Source: a virus. Taken from it: a stretch of 37,824 nucleotides of DNA. The DNA lies in IMG/VR virus record IMGVR_UViG_3300021247_000501, positions 1-37,824 of that record. The stretch is one strand, 5' to 3'. Shown piece after piece: positions 15,306-22,136 of the stretch (position 1 is its first letter; each line of letters begins with the position of its first letter). Under the pieces are notes generated by a model. That model did not search any database. It saw only the letters and a list, made by a program, of their open reading frames with translations, and was not told the origin of the DNA. The translations under genes and the position numbers were made by a program.

Positions 15306-15646
15306 CAGTAAATATTTCTATGAAGAATAATATCACCACGCAGGGTTATTTTGTTAAAAGATTGAGAGATTCTGGTTTTGTTGTTGTGAAAATGTTTGAC
15401 CAATATGGTCAACACGATCCTCGTAAATGGACTGTGATGGTAGATCCGAGTAATACATCTGTCATCATTACTTGTTATCAAAATAAAGAATTCAAAGGTG
15501 ATGTGTTATTTGAAATCAATGATGGTGGTAATCGATTTATTAAAAATTTTAATCTGAAAACCCAAAGTATGGAGATTATTATCACCACTTTGATTGAAAA
15601 AGGTATTGGTCAGATCGAAAACGATTCAGTCTATAAAAAAGACTAA
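15302..15646 (+). CDS. Conserved-looking protein of unknown function, 114 aa
   Basis: Not recognised. The pattern ITTQGYFVKRLRDSGFVVVKMF then DPRKWTVMVDP and SVIITCYQNKEF suggests a compact alpha/beta domain. Starts on the ATGA overlap with the HAD gene. Its own stop codon is part of the late promoter-like element of the next gene. Confidence 0.6.
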   Translation: MTVNISMKNNITTQGYFVKRLRDSGFVVVKMFDQYGQHDPRKWTVMVDPSNTSVIITCYQNKEFKGDVLFEINDGGNRFIKNFNLKTQSMEIIITTLIEKGIGQIENDSVYKKD

Positions 15647-15649
15647 ATA
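15643..15649 (+). promoter_or_regulatory. Late promoter-like CTAAATA for the 103-aa gene
   Basis: CTAAATA, gap TTATT (5 nt), ATG at 15655. It overlaps the TAA stop of the previous gene. Same geometry as the other late-type starts. Confidence 0.55.
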
Positions 15650-15654
15650 TTATT

Positions 15655-15966
15655 ATGGAAAAGGGTGAAGAACCACCTGATGAGGTGTTTGTGGATGAAA
15701 AAGTTTTAGAAATCCTTCGTGAATCTTTGAAGCAAAAACTTAAAAAAGAAAGAAAGGGTAATAAAAATCATATTAAAAATGCTCTCAAAGCGACAATGCA
15801 AGAATTTTTAGCATGTGGTAAATTGTTTGGGTATGATTTAGACGGTAATATCGTCGAAATATCATTTCATAATAATAAATTAGAGGATAATGCCATGCAA
15901 AATCTTTTCGTTCAGAAATTCGGAGAATTCATGGCTGGAAGAATGAATATTCAAGATGATATTTGA
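15655..15966 (+). CDS. Small protein of unknown function, 103 aa, late-type start
   Basis: Not recognised. Acidic N-terminus (EKGEEPPDEVFVDE), a strongly basic helix (LRESLKQKLKKERKGNKNHIK), then GKLFGYDLDGNIVEISFHN and a helical end. It starts 5 nt after CTAAATA, so late expression is inferred even though the neighbours are early/middle type. Overlaps the next gene by 11 bp. Confidence 0.6.
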   Translation: MEKGEEPPDEVFVDEKVLEILRESLKQKLKKERKGNKNHIKNALKATMQEFLACGKLFGYDLDGNIVEISFHNNKLEDNAMQNLFVQKFGEFMAGRMNIQDDI

Positions 15967-16243
15967 TTTATTAAAATCTAAAATCAAAAAAGGCGATGTC
16001 TATGCTGTGCAAGCGGGGGATTTCGTTGGTCAATTTTTTAATTATGTCACTAAAAGTGATGACTGTTATCATTTTCTTTCTACTCCTTTGATGGAGATAC
16101 AGAAAGTCCCGAAAAAAGAATTTGACTTTGCAAAAGAACAAGGTATTATTGAATACGTTGAAACTCTTCCAAGAAATATCTTCAAAGTTATCCAAGCGGA
16201 ATACGAACACCAATCAAAAAAGAATGGTGGTAATTCCAAGTGA
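15956..16243 (+). CDS. Small protein of unknown function, 95 aa
   Basis: Not recognised. Opens MIFDLLKSKIKKGDVYAVQA and continues through DFVGQFFNYV and LMEIQKVPKKEFDFAKEQGI, an SH3-like beta-rich pattern. It overlaps the primase start by 20 bp, which suggests coupling to primase expression. Confidence 0.6.
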   Translation: MIFDLLKSKIKKGDVYAVQAGDFVGQFFNYVTKSDDCYHFLSTPLMEIQKVPKKEFDFAKEQGIIEYVETLPRNIFKVIQAEYEHQSKKNGGNSK

Positions 16244-17240
16244 TTACGTAATTTCTAAATTTTACGAATACGGTTACAAAGTAAATCGTAGTGGTGATGT
16301 TTATAATTGCTGTTGTCCCATATGTAGAGAGGGTAAGAGTTGGGGGCGTAAAAAGAGATGTTTTTACATTCCAGAGAACGATAACATATTTTGCCATAAC
16401 TGTGGCTGGTCATCCAAACCATACAAGTGGATTAAGGAAGTCTCGGGTATGTCTTTCAATCAAATTGTAGATGAAATTGAAAAAGGTAATTATGGGATGA
16501 TAAATGTTATGGATTTAGAAGAAAAGGAAGAAAAACCTAAAATTATATCTTCTTTACCGCTCGATAGTATCAATTTATTCGATAAAAATCAGACAGATTA
16601 TTATAAAAATAATAAAATTGTCCAAAAAGCATTAGATTATATCAAAGAAAGACGATTGGATAAAGCGGTAAATCGTCCTGATGCTTTTTATCTATCTCTA
16701 AAAGATGAGAAGCATGATAAGCGTTTGGTGATCCCGTTCAAAGACGAGTCGGGTAAGATTATTTATTACCAATCGAGAAAGATTTTAGATGATGAATCCT
16801 CAAGTTATCTGTCAAAAGACGGTGGAGATCGAAGTATTTTTGGAATCGAGAGAATTTCATCCGAGTTGGATAAAGTCTTCATCATAGAAGGTCCATTGGA
16901 TGCCTGTTTTGTTAGGAATGGTCTTGGTCTTGGGGGTATTACTAAAGGTGAACAATTGTTTACTTTTAGTCAACAAGAACAAATAGACAGTTTGAACTTT
17001 TTTGAGAGGATTTGGGTGCTTGATAGCCAATGGATTGACAAAACTGCACGAGAAAAGACCCTGAAGCTCATTGAGATGGGAGAGAAAGTCTTTATTTGGC
17101 CTGAATATGACGGAAAACGCTTCAAAGACATAAATGCCGTATGTATGGCTTATGAAATGAATGAATACCCAACAGATTTAATTCTAAAGAACACCCATAA
17201 GGGTTTGGCAGCAACAGTGAAGATGAAATTGATAAAATAA
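16224..17240 (+). CDS. 61: DNA primase, T4 gp61-like
   Basis: 338 aa (T4 gp61 is 342). The N-terminal zinc-binding domain has CPIC (31-34) and CHNC (57-60). The Toprim-type catalytic core has FIIEGPLDACF (219-229; Glu222 and Asp226) and WVLDSQWIDK (264-273), where the usual DxD is D-S-Q, a variant. The start at 16224 is chosen because homologous sequence begins at IPSDYVISKFYEYGYKV; the longer frame upstream merely shadows the previous gene. It makes RNA primers with the gp41 helicase. Confidence 0.9.
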   Translation: MVVIPSDYVISKFYEYGYKVNRSGDVYNCCCPICREGKSWGRKKRCFYIPENDNIFCHNCGWSSKPYKWIKEVSGMSFNQIVDEIEKGNYGMINVMDLEEKEEKPKIISSLPLDSINLFDKNQTDYYKNNKIVQKALDYIKERRLDKAVNRPDAFYLSLKDEKHDKRLVIPFKDESGKIIYYQSRKILDDESSSYLSKDGGDRSIFGIERISSELDKVFIIEGPLDACFVRNGLGLGGITKGEQLFTFSQQEQIDSLNFFERIWVLDSQWIDKTAREKTLKLIEMGEKVFIWPEYDGKRFKDINAVCMAYEMNEYPTDLILKNTHKGLAATVKMKLIK

Positions 17241-17241
17241 T

Positions 17242-17676
17242 ATGAGTGAAATGGAAAAATATTTATTTGTAGGTGGAAAAGCGGATGGTCACATGATTAT
17301 GTTGAATCGTAACCATCACCATCACCAAATTCCTTACCTAGATGCAGAATTTAGCGGTGAGTATCACGAACATACTCCAGTTAAAGCGGAATTGTATCGG
17401 AAAATTAAATGGGAGAGCGGAGACAGAGAAATATTTGAATTTTTCGCATTAGAGTCTCTTTCAAACTCTGAGGTTATGAGTATTATATTGAATAATTATA
17501 AACCAAAGCAAGAGGTTAGAGAAAATAAATTAATCAGTGAAATGAAATTTTTATTAAACGAGTGTATATCAATGTTGAATTTTGCTCATCCTTATATAAC
17601 TATATGGTCAGATAGTAATATGATATCAAAACATATTTCAAAAATTCACAAGTTTCTAAATTTGAATAAAAACTAG
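17242..17676 (+). CDS. Protein of unknown function with natural His run, 144 aa
   Basis: Not recognised. N-terminal half KYLFVGGKADGHMIMLNR followed by HHHH and IPYLDAEFSGEYHEH, a small beta domain seen in phage hypothetical proteins; the C-terminal half is helical (NKLISEMKFLLNECISMLNFA). Starts 1 nt after the primase stop. Ends with a TAG codon that lies inside the AAAAACTAGA promoter-like element of the next gene. Confidence 0.6.
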   Translation: MSEMEKYLFVGGKADGHMIMLNRNHHHHQIPYLDAEFSGEYHEHTPVKAELYRKIKWESGDREIFEFFALESLSNSEVMSIILNNYKPKQEVRENKLISEMKFLLNECISMLNFAHPYITIWSDSNMISKHISKIHKFLNLNKN

Positions 17677-17684
17677 AATATACT
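17668..17684 (+). promoter_or_regulatory. AAAAACTAGA-type promoter, copy 1
   Basis: AAAAACTAGAA joined to TATACT (-10-like, 17679-17684), 6 nt before the ATG at 17691. No -35 consensus at the usual distance. The same block recurs at 18375 and 18986, each before a small gene. Confidence 0.5.
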
Positions 17685-17690
17685 GAAATT

Positions 17691-17930
17691 ATGATTGATT
17701 ACAAAGAATTATTCGACTGGCTAGATGAAAATGCTAGCGAACTTGTATGTGAAACATGGGCTATCGCTGATACTGGTGAATACGACTCACAGTGGGTGGT
17801 CTATGAGGGATATGGTAAAGAACGAAAAGCCATGGGGTGGGGTTCTACGCCTGATAAAGCAATCCATGATGCAATGAAAGATTCCGAAGATCCGACGAAA
17901 TATAATTACATTCCACCAGAATATAGATAA
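17691..17930 (+). CDS. Small protein of unknown function, 79 aa
   Basis: Not recognised. Acidic; WLDENASELVCETWAIADTG, QWVVYEGYGKERKAMGWGST and PDKAIHDAMKD suggest a small double-stranded-RNA-binding-like or DUF-type alpha/beta fold, but I do not claim one. Preceded by the AAAAACTAGA element; convergent with the 138-aa gene, with a 2-nt gap. Confidence 0.6.
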   Translation: MIDYKELFDWLDENASELVCETWAIADTGEYDSQWVVYEGYGKERKAMGWGSTPDKAIHDAMKDSEDPTKYNYIPPEYR

Positions 17931-17932
17931 TC

Positions 17933-18349
17933 TTACTGAGACTTCTTTGCAGTCAGAAACGCTTGCTGAAGAGCAGCAAGGTCAGAAGCAATTCGACCGA
18001 TTTTAACTTGTTGGTTTTTCAGATTACCTAAAATAGACTCTGGATTTGCCGTGGCAAGGACACTTTGAATACTATTTGGCTGATCGCCGTTGAGATATCC
18101 AAGGAATTTGTCAATATTCGCAGACCATTTATCGATAACGCTAACCATTTGCTCATTTTGTCGAGCTACAGCATCACCAATTTCATCTACCGCATCTGGA
18201 TCAGGTTCAACATCCACATCGTAATCATCCATGGATACATCATCATCCAGTGACATTTCAGCAGCATCACGCTCTAAAGTAGGATCGATATCGAGTTCAG
18301 GAGCTTCTTTGAGTAATTTGAGGAATTTAGCTTTGAATTTGTTCTGCAT
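17933..18349 (-). CDS. Acidic late-type protein with LLKEA tag, possible prohead core protein
   Basis: 138 aa. Basic amphipathic N-terminus MQNKFKAKFLKLLKEAPEL, then a very acidic segment (DIDPTLERDAAEMSLDDDVS through about 55), then helices (IDKWSANIDKFLGYLNG and VKIGRIASDLAALQQAF). LLKEA fits the T4 gp21-like cleavage pattern (L/I)-x-E before Ala. The acidic composition and size recall T4 prohead core proteins gp67 (80 aa) and gp68 (141 aa). It starts 5 nt after a CTAAATA whose surroundings match those of the 564-aa gene. The head-core role is inference; no clear homology is seen. Confidence 0.65.
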   Translation of the reverse strand: MQNKFKAKFLKLLKEAPELDIDPTLERDAAEMSLDDDVSMDDYDVDVEPDPDAVDEIGDAVARQNEQMVSVIDKWSANIDKFLGYLNGDQPNSIQSVLATANPESILGNLKNQQVKIGRIASDLAALQQAFLTAKKSQ

Positions 18350-18354
18350 ATCTT

Positions 18355-18361
18355 TATTTAG
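18355..18361 (-). promoter_or_regulatory. Late promoter-like CTAAATA for the 138-aa gene
   Basis: Minus-strand CTAAATA, 5-nt gap, ATG. The 13 bases 18354-18366 are identical to 3470-3482 upstream of the 564-aa gene, extending the match into TTCCA upstream of the element. Confidence 0.6.
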
Positions 18362-18374
18362 TGGAATTGGTGTT

Positions 18375-18392
18375 AAAAAACTAGAATATATT
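18375..18392 (+). promoter_or_regulatory. AAAAACTAGA-type promoter, copy 2
   Basis: AAAAAACTAGAA joined to TATATT (18387-18392), 7 nt before the GTG at 18400. It is divergent from the late element at 18355. Confidence 0.5.
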
Positions 18393-18399
18393 AGTAATT

Positions 18400-18618
18400 G
18401 TGAAAAAGAAAGACTTGATTAAAGCATTGGAAAAATTTGAAGATGATGACCGTATCATGATCGGTGATGGAGTATGGTCGTGGGTTCCTAAAATTACTAG
18501 AATATGTGGTGGGAGACAAAAATATATGCCATATTACTGTATCCGTGAGAAAGGACATGAAGGGGATTGTTATTGCGGGTGTAAGTATGTTGATTTTGAA
18601 GCTGAAACATACGATTAA
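18400..18618 (+). CDS. Small Cys-rich protein of unknown function, 72 aa (GTG start)
   Basis: MKKKDLIKALEKFEDDDRIM resembles the start of small phage regulatory proteins. The C-terminal part has ICGG, YYCIREKGHEGDCYCGC, giving five Cys and one His that could hold a zinc ion. The GTG start is chosen because it follows the AAAAACTAGA promoter-like block and there is no in-frame ATG nearby. Confidence 0.55.
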   Translation: MKKKDLIKALEKFEDDDRIMIGDGVWSWVPKITRICGGRQKYMPYYCIREKGHEGDCYCGCKYVDFEAETYD

Positions 18619-18621
18619 TTG

Positions 18622-18628
18622 TTAAATA
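18622..18628 (+). promoter_or_regulatory. Late promoter-like TTAAATA for the 117-aa gene
   Basis: TTAAATA, gap ATAAC (5 nt), ATG at 18634. The string GTTAAATAATAACATG is repeated exactly at 36374-36389 before the fibre gene. Confidence 0.6.
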
Positions 18629-18633
18629 ATAAC

Positions 18634-18987
18634 ATGTCTGCTTCCAATTCTCCATATTCCACCGCTATTGCTTCAGGAGCCATCGATTTCGACTTTGAAA
18701 GTTCACTAAATCCGTCCCAACAAATGAGAAAATATAAAACGGATGAAAAATTGGCAGAAGCACCTCATACTTTACCGTTTGAGTTTGGAGATCTACCACA
18801 ATCGTTGGCAAACATTGTAGATAATGCGTTCGCTGCGTCTTCCAAGTTGGAGAACATCATAAAAATGGAAAAATATCAGAAAAATGGTGATTTGATCAAG
18901 TTGAAAGGTAATCTGGAAAAAATGATCATGTATTTGATGGAAAATGGTGATAAAACTCTTGAAAAATACACCATAGGTAACGAATAA
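18634..18987 (+). CDS. Protein of unknown function, 117 aa, late-type start
   Basis: MSASNSPYSTAIASGAIDFD then a polar linker and helices (FGDLPQSLANIVDNAFAASS, KLENIIKMEKYQKNGDLIKL). Not recognised. The start at 18634 is chosen because the TTAAATA-5 nt-ATG element ends there; an upstream TTG in the same frame would place the element inside the gene. Late expression suggests a virion or assembly role; no motif supports more. Confidence 0.6.
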   Translation: MSASNSPYSTAIASGAIDFDFESSLNPSQQMRKYKTDEKLAEAPHTLPFEFGDLPQSLANIVDNAFAASSKLENIIKMEKYQKNGDLIKLKGNLEKMIMYLMENGDKTLEKYTIGNE

Positions 18988-19003
18988 AAAACTAGATTAC
19001 AAT
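18986..19003 (+). promoter_or_regulatory. AAAAACTAGA-type promoter, copy 3
   Basis: AAAAAACTAGAT then TACAAT (18998-19003), 6 nt before the ATG at 19010. It overlaps the last base pairs of the preceding stop. Confidence 0.5.
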
Positions 19004-19009
19004 CAGGGT

Positions 19010-19201
19010 ATGTTCGAGATACCCGATAAATCAGATTTAACACATATTAACACTTATGAACCACTGGTTCAATTGTTAATCCTTAAAGACATTTGTCATA
19101 AAATTTATATCAATCGCAATATTTCCATGTCTCAGGAGAATATTATTGACAATCTGGAGAAAATTGATATTCTCTTTAGAGATAGAGAAAATTTTAATTA
19201 A
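19010..19201 (+). CDS. Small protein of unknown function, 63 aa
   Basis: Not recognised. Helical, with LVQLLILKDICHKIYINRN and NIIDNLEKIDILFRDREN. Preceded by the third AAAAACTAGA element and by a purine-rich AGGGT just upstream of ATG. One base separates it from the next gene. Confidence 0.55.
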   Translation: MFEIPDKSDLTHINTYEPLVQLLILKDICHKIYINRNISMSQENIIDNLEKIDILFRDRENFN

Positions 19202-19202
19202 T

Positions 19203-19601
19203 ATGACCAAGAAAAAGAAAAATCGACAAAAATGGCTTACTGACAAGCTTAAAGGTGACTGGAAAGACAAGGATTATATCATTGAAATTGTTTTATTTGA
19301 GTCTCTAATTCATTATGTGGAAAAGGAAAATGATCTTATTTTCAACGAAAAAGTTTGGGCGGACGAGCTTGACAAAGGCCATATCGATCAAGATACGATT
19401 GATAAAATCAGAAAACGATATGAAGAGTTGAGACAAGCATATCTTTATTTGAAAAATGAACGTCCTGAGCTAGAACGTCAAGTTGATAATTGGGAAGGGG
19501 AGAACATTAAAGAATTTGATGCGTTGGAAAAATCTCTATCGTCTAAAGATACGGAGATTATGAACACAATTGTGAAGTATAGAGAATACATGTGGACATG
19601 A
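19203..19601 (+). CDS. Protein of unknown function, 132 aa, coiled-coil-like
   Basis: Basic start MTKKKKNRQKWLTDKLKGDW, then IIEIVLFESLIHYVEKENDL and a long helical stretch (IDKIRKRYEELRQAYLYLKN, RPELERQVDNWEG). The middle (liE...lfe.li.yvE.E...lr.aY.y.k..RP.le) looks like a phage-conserved helical domain with no assigned function. The start at 19203 is preferred because it directly follows the preceding stop. It overlaps the next gene by 4 bp (ATGA). Confidence 0.62.
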   Translation: MTKKKKNRQKWLTDKLKGDWKDKDYIIEIVLFESLIHYVEKENDLIFNEKVWADELDKGHIDQDTIDKIRKRYEELRQAYLYLKNERPELERQVDNWEGENIKEFDALEKSLSSKDTEIMNTIVKYREYMWT

Positions 19602-19831
19602 AAGCAAATTATAGGGGTTTTGAAATAGAATCGAAAAGTGAAAAATCTTTAGGTGGATGGAATGAAGTCTATTGGAGTGCTTATCGAACATCAGATGGTT
19701 ATGAATTAGCTTGTGGATTCGGTGACGGCACTGTTCGAGAGATGTTTTCTTGTATGAAAACAATCGTAGATAGGTTTATTGATGAATATGATGAAAATGT
19801 AGAAGAATATGAAAAACATGAAGGATATTAG
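19598..19831 (+). CDS. Small protein of unknown function, 77 aa
   Basis: MKANYRGFEIESKSEKSLGG then WNEVYWSAYRTSDGYELACG and FGDGTVREMFSCMKTIVDRF: a short beta sheet plus helix typical of small phage proteins. Function unknown. Start on the ATGA overlap; overlaps the nucleotidyltransferase gene by about 23 bp. Confidence 0.6.
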   Translation: MKANYRGFEIESKSEKSLGGWNEVYWSAYRTSDGYELACGFGDGTVREMFSCMKTIVDRFIDEYDENVEEYEKHEGY

Positions 19832-20576
19832 TATTGAAAATCACGAAGCATATAAAAATTGTGGAGGAAAGTTGATCTGTCAATTGATTGGTGGTTCGAC
19901 TCTGTATGGATTGAATACACCAGAATCGGATGTCGATCATCGTGGTCTATTTGTAGCTAAAAATAAGCGATATTTGGCTAATCTGGACACGATTGAGTCT
20001 ATTGTTCAGACTGGTGATATTGATTCCACTTATTACGAGATTACTCGTTACTTGAAATTGTTGAGAAAGAGTAATACTCAGGTGTTGGAGATTCTATTTG
20101 CACCCGATACAGCATTTACATACAAGCATCCAATTTTTGATGAAATCGTTGCACATGCTTATGACCTTATTGACACGAATACTCTCAAGAATTCGTTGAA
20201 AGGTTATGTATTCAGTGAAATTAAATTGGCAACTGGTCAAAGAAGTGGTCAATTGGGGGGTAAAAGGAAAAAAGCAGTGGAAACCTACGGATTCAGCCCG
20301 AAAAACTTTGTCCAAATCCTTCGATTGTGTAAGGTTGGTATCGAGTTCTTCACTACTGGTAAATACATGGTGAACGTCAAGGAATTTGATGAGAAGTATT
20401 GGGAGAAATTGATGGACTTAAAAACTAGCCCACAATACTACACCTGCGAGCAACTGGAACGAATGGTGAACGAAGAATTCGCCAAATTGGAAGGAGTAAT
20501 GGAGTCATCTAATATCTCTTTCAAATTTAATCCAGATATTGCAGCAGATATCATTTTAAAAGTAAAAAATATATGA
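19809..20576 (+). CDS. RlaP-type predicted nucleotidyltransferase
   Basis: 255 aa of the DNA polymerase beta superfamily (RlaP type). The active site has LIGGSTLYGLNTPESDVDHRGLF: Gly-Gly-Ser at 28-30 and the metal-binding Asp pair in SDVDHRG (40-46). Later ITRYLKLLRKSNTQVLEILF and GFSPKNFVQILRL fit the family. Members are linked by context to RNA repair and ligation; the substrate is unknown. A start at 19818 is equally possible. Overlaps the next gene by 4 bp. Confidence 0.83.
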   Translation: MKNMKDISIENHEAYKNCGGKLICQLIGGSTLYGLNTPESDVDHRGLFVAKNKRYLANLDTIESIVQTGDIDSTYYEITRYLKLLRKSNTQVLEILFAPDTAFTYKHPIFDEIVAHAYDLIDTNTLKNSLKGYVFSEIKLATGQRSGQLGGKRKKAVETYGFSPKNFVQILRLCKVGIEFFTTGKYMVNVKEFDEKYWEKLMDLKTSPQYYTCEQLERMVNEEFAKLEGVMESSNISFKFNPDIAADIILKVKNI

Positions 20577-21076
20577 AATATAGGAAACAAATATTATTGG
20601 GAGTATTAGTATCAAGTGCTATTGCTTATGGTTTATCGAACAATCTACAAGAGTTTTCGCAAAGATTCGTATTGGCGGCTCTAGGATACGCTGTTGTGAC
20701 CTATTGGGTTGATAATAGAACATCAAAAGATAAAAGAGTTGAGGAATTGGAAACACTCTTAGGTAAGAAACAAATTGACGAGAGAGTCGAGACACTTGAA
20801 AATATGCTACAGGAGTCCGATGCTGTTATCGTCGAACAGGAAGAAGTGATTCGCACGTATGAAAGTTTATTAGACGATGCTTCAGTAAAATTCCCATGTA
20901 ACTGTGGTCAAAATATGTTTGATGGTATCTTCAAACCTATGGAAGAATTTGTAGTAGAGTGTGATTATTGTAATAATAAATATGGTGTCACTCTTAAATT
21001 AGATACCGTGTTGATCACAGAACCGATTGAAGATCTTAATATTGATAAATTAATTAAACAAAAAACAAACGAGTGA
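20573..21076 (+). CDS. Membrane-anchored coiled-coil zinc-ribbon protein, 167 aa
   Basis: Two N-terminal hydrophobic segments (about 7-22, ILLGVLVSSAIAYG, and 32-46, FVLAALGYAVVTYWV) suggest a helical hairpin in the inner membrane. A charged heptad-like coiled coil follows (about 54-100), then a zinc-ribbon pattern: CNC at 109-111 and CDYC at 130-133. Function unknown. Its role could be to tether a cytoplasmic partner to the host membrane (inference). Coupled to both neighbours by 4-bp overlaps (ATGA and GTGA). Confidence 0.68.
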   Translation: MKYRKQILLGVLVSSAIAYGLSNNLQEFSQRFVLAALGYAVVTYWVDNRTSKDKRVEELETLLGKKQIDERVETLENMLQESDAVIVEQEEVIRTYESLLDDASVKFPCNCGQNMFDGIFKPMEEFVVECDYCNNKYGVTLKLDTVLITEPIEDLNIDKLIKQKTNE

Positions 21077-21303
21077 TAACGATAAAAACTAAAAAAGGTG
21101 ATGAAAAAATGACTCTGACTGAATTTGCTAGATGGGCATGTTTAGCAGAAGCTTTCATTTTCATCGAAGAGAAAGCTGAAGAATTGAATATCTCTTTGGA
21201 TGGTCTTATGAAACCGATGGCATTGGAGAAATATATTGAAGAGAGATATCATGCCATGTTATCAGATGTTCGATATGAATATGATTTAGGGATTCTCGAA
21301 TAA
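21073..21303 (+). CDS. Small protein of unknown function, 76 aa (GTG start)
   Basis: Helical and acidic: MITIKTKKGDEKMTLTEFAR, WACLAEAFIFIEEKAEELNI. GTG on the GTGA overlap with the previous stop; ATG at 21109 is an alternative start. Its last 18 bases overlap the convergent glycosyltransferase gene and form one arm of a terminator-like hairpin. Confidence 0.55.
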   Translation: MITIKTKKGDEKMTLTEFARWACLAEAFIFIEEKAEELNISLDGLMKPMALEKYIEERYHAMLSDVRYEYDLGILE

Positions 21304-22125
21304 TTTCGAGACTTCCTTTTCCATATCTTGTCTTTCTTTTAAAGTCAGGACTCTTGAAAAATGTTTATTCATTTCTTTAGTATCTAAACCTAATTCTTTG
21401 AATCCTATCAAATAATTACGGAAACGTTCTTTCAAACTGTTTGGATATGTTGCTGGATTTGGTCTACCGAAACGGTGCATCCACCTCAAAAACGGTAAAC
21501 ATAATGTTTTTTTACCGTTTTGACGATATTTTTCATGGATATAACCCTCTTCAACACCAAATCCCCTAAATTCTTTATTGAATCCTAACCAAGAGTCCTT
21601 TCTACAAGAGAATAAACCCATTCCTTGAGACGGAATTTCAAATGGTGGGTTGTCTTTTGATTCCCCTCGTTCATCTGTTTGCCATGTCCCCCACATGTAG
21701 CTACTCCAAGTATCATCAAAATGTGTTGAATAGCTTTTGAAATCGTCATATACAATAGGCCCCTGTAGTAAATTGCCTTCATCTAACCCATTATCATAAA
21801 ATTCTATCAATTTTTTAATAGAATTTGGTTCTAAAAGAACATGGGAGTCGATACATAATACGTATGGAGTGTCTGCCAATTCAAAAACCTTATTTTTTAC
21901 AGTAGTTGACTTATATTTGGTGAATGGGAGATATTGAAATGGTTCTTTTATCCAATCTGTTAGCTCTCTAACGGCTTTACCATGTTCCGATGATGGATTA
22001 TTGTCAATTATTACGAACTCGATATCATCCAATACTTCGCTATGATACATTCTTATTGATTGTATGGTGAAATACAGTCCATCGAAATCATCATGGGTTG
22101 CCATGCCGATTGTTAATTTTCTCAT
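21286..22125 (-). CDS. Family 2-type glycosyltransferase
   Basis: 279 aa, GT-A fold: TIGMATHDDFDGLYFTIQSI, IEFVIIDNNPSSEHGKAV, and the acidic site CIDSHVLLEPNSIKKLIEFY (Asp-Ser-His in place of DxD). The acceptor side has GFNKEFRGFGVEEGYIHEKY then WMHRFGRP. It is the last gene of the tail-fibre block, so modification of virion or fibre protein is plausible, but DNA or host glycan targets are not excluded. No late element at its start; probably read through from upstream. Confidence 0.82.
   Translation of the reverse strand: MRKLTIGMATHDDFDGLYFTIQSIRMYHSEVLDDIEFVIIDNNPSSEHGKAVRELTDWIKEPFQYLPFTKYKSTTVKNKVFELADTPYVLCIDSHVLLEPNSIKKLIEFYDNGLDEGNLLQGPIVYDDFKSYSTHFDDTWSSYMWGTWQTDERGESKDNPPFEIPSQGMGLFSCRKDSWLGFNKEFRGFGVEEGYIHEKYRQNGKKTLCLPFLRWMHRFGRPNPATYPNSLKERFRNYLIGFKELGLDTKEMNKHFSRVLTLKERQDMEKEVSKLFENP
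21294..21311. terminator. Bidirectional hairpin at convergent gene ends
   Basis: TCTCGAA (21294-21300), loop TAAT, TTCGAGA (21305-21311): a 7-bp perfect stem spanning the plus-strand stop codon and the last codons of the minus-strand gene. CTTCCTTTT follows on the plus strand. It could terminate transcripts from both sides. Confidence 0.5.
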
Positions 22126-22136
22126 GGTAATAATTA

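Noticed and set aside
17314-17325. HHHH in the 144-aa protein as a sign of a cloning tag
   Set aside because: It is internal, encoded by mixed CAT/CAC codons with natural flanks; nothing else suggests vector sequence at this place.
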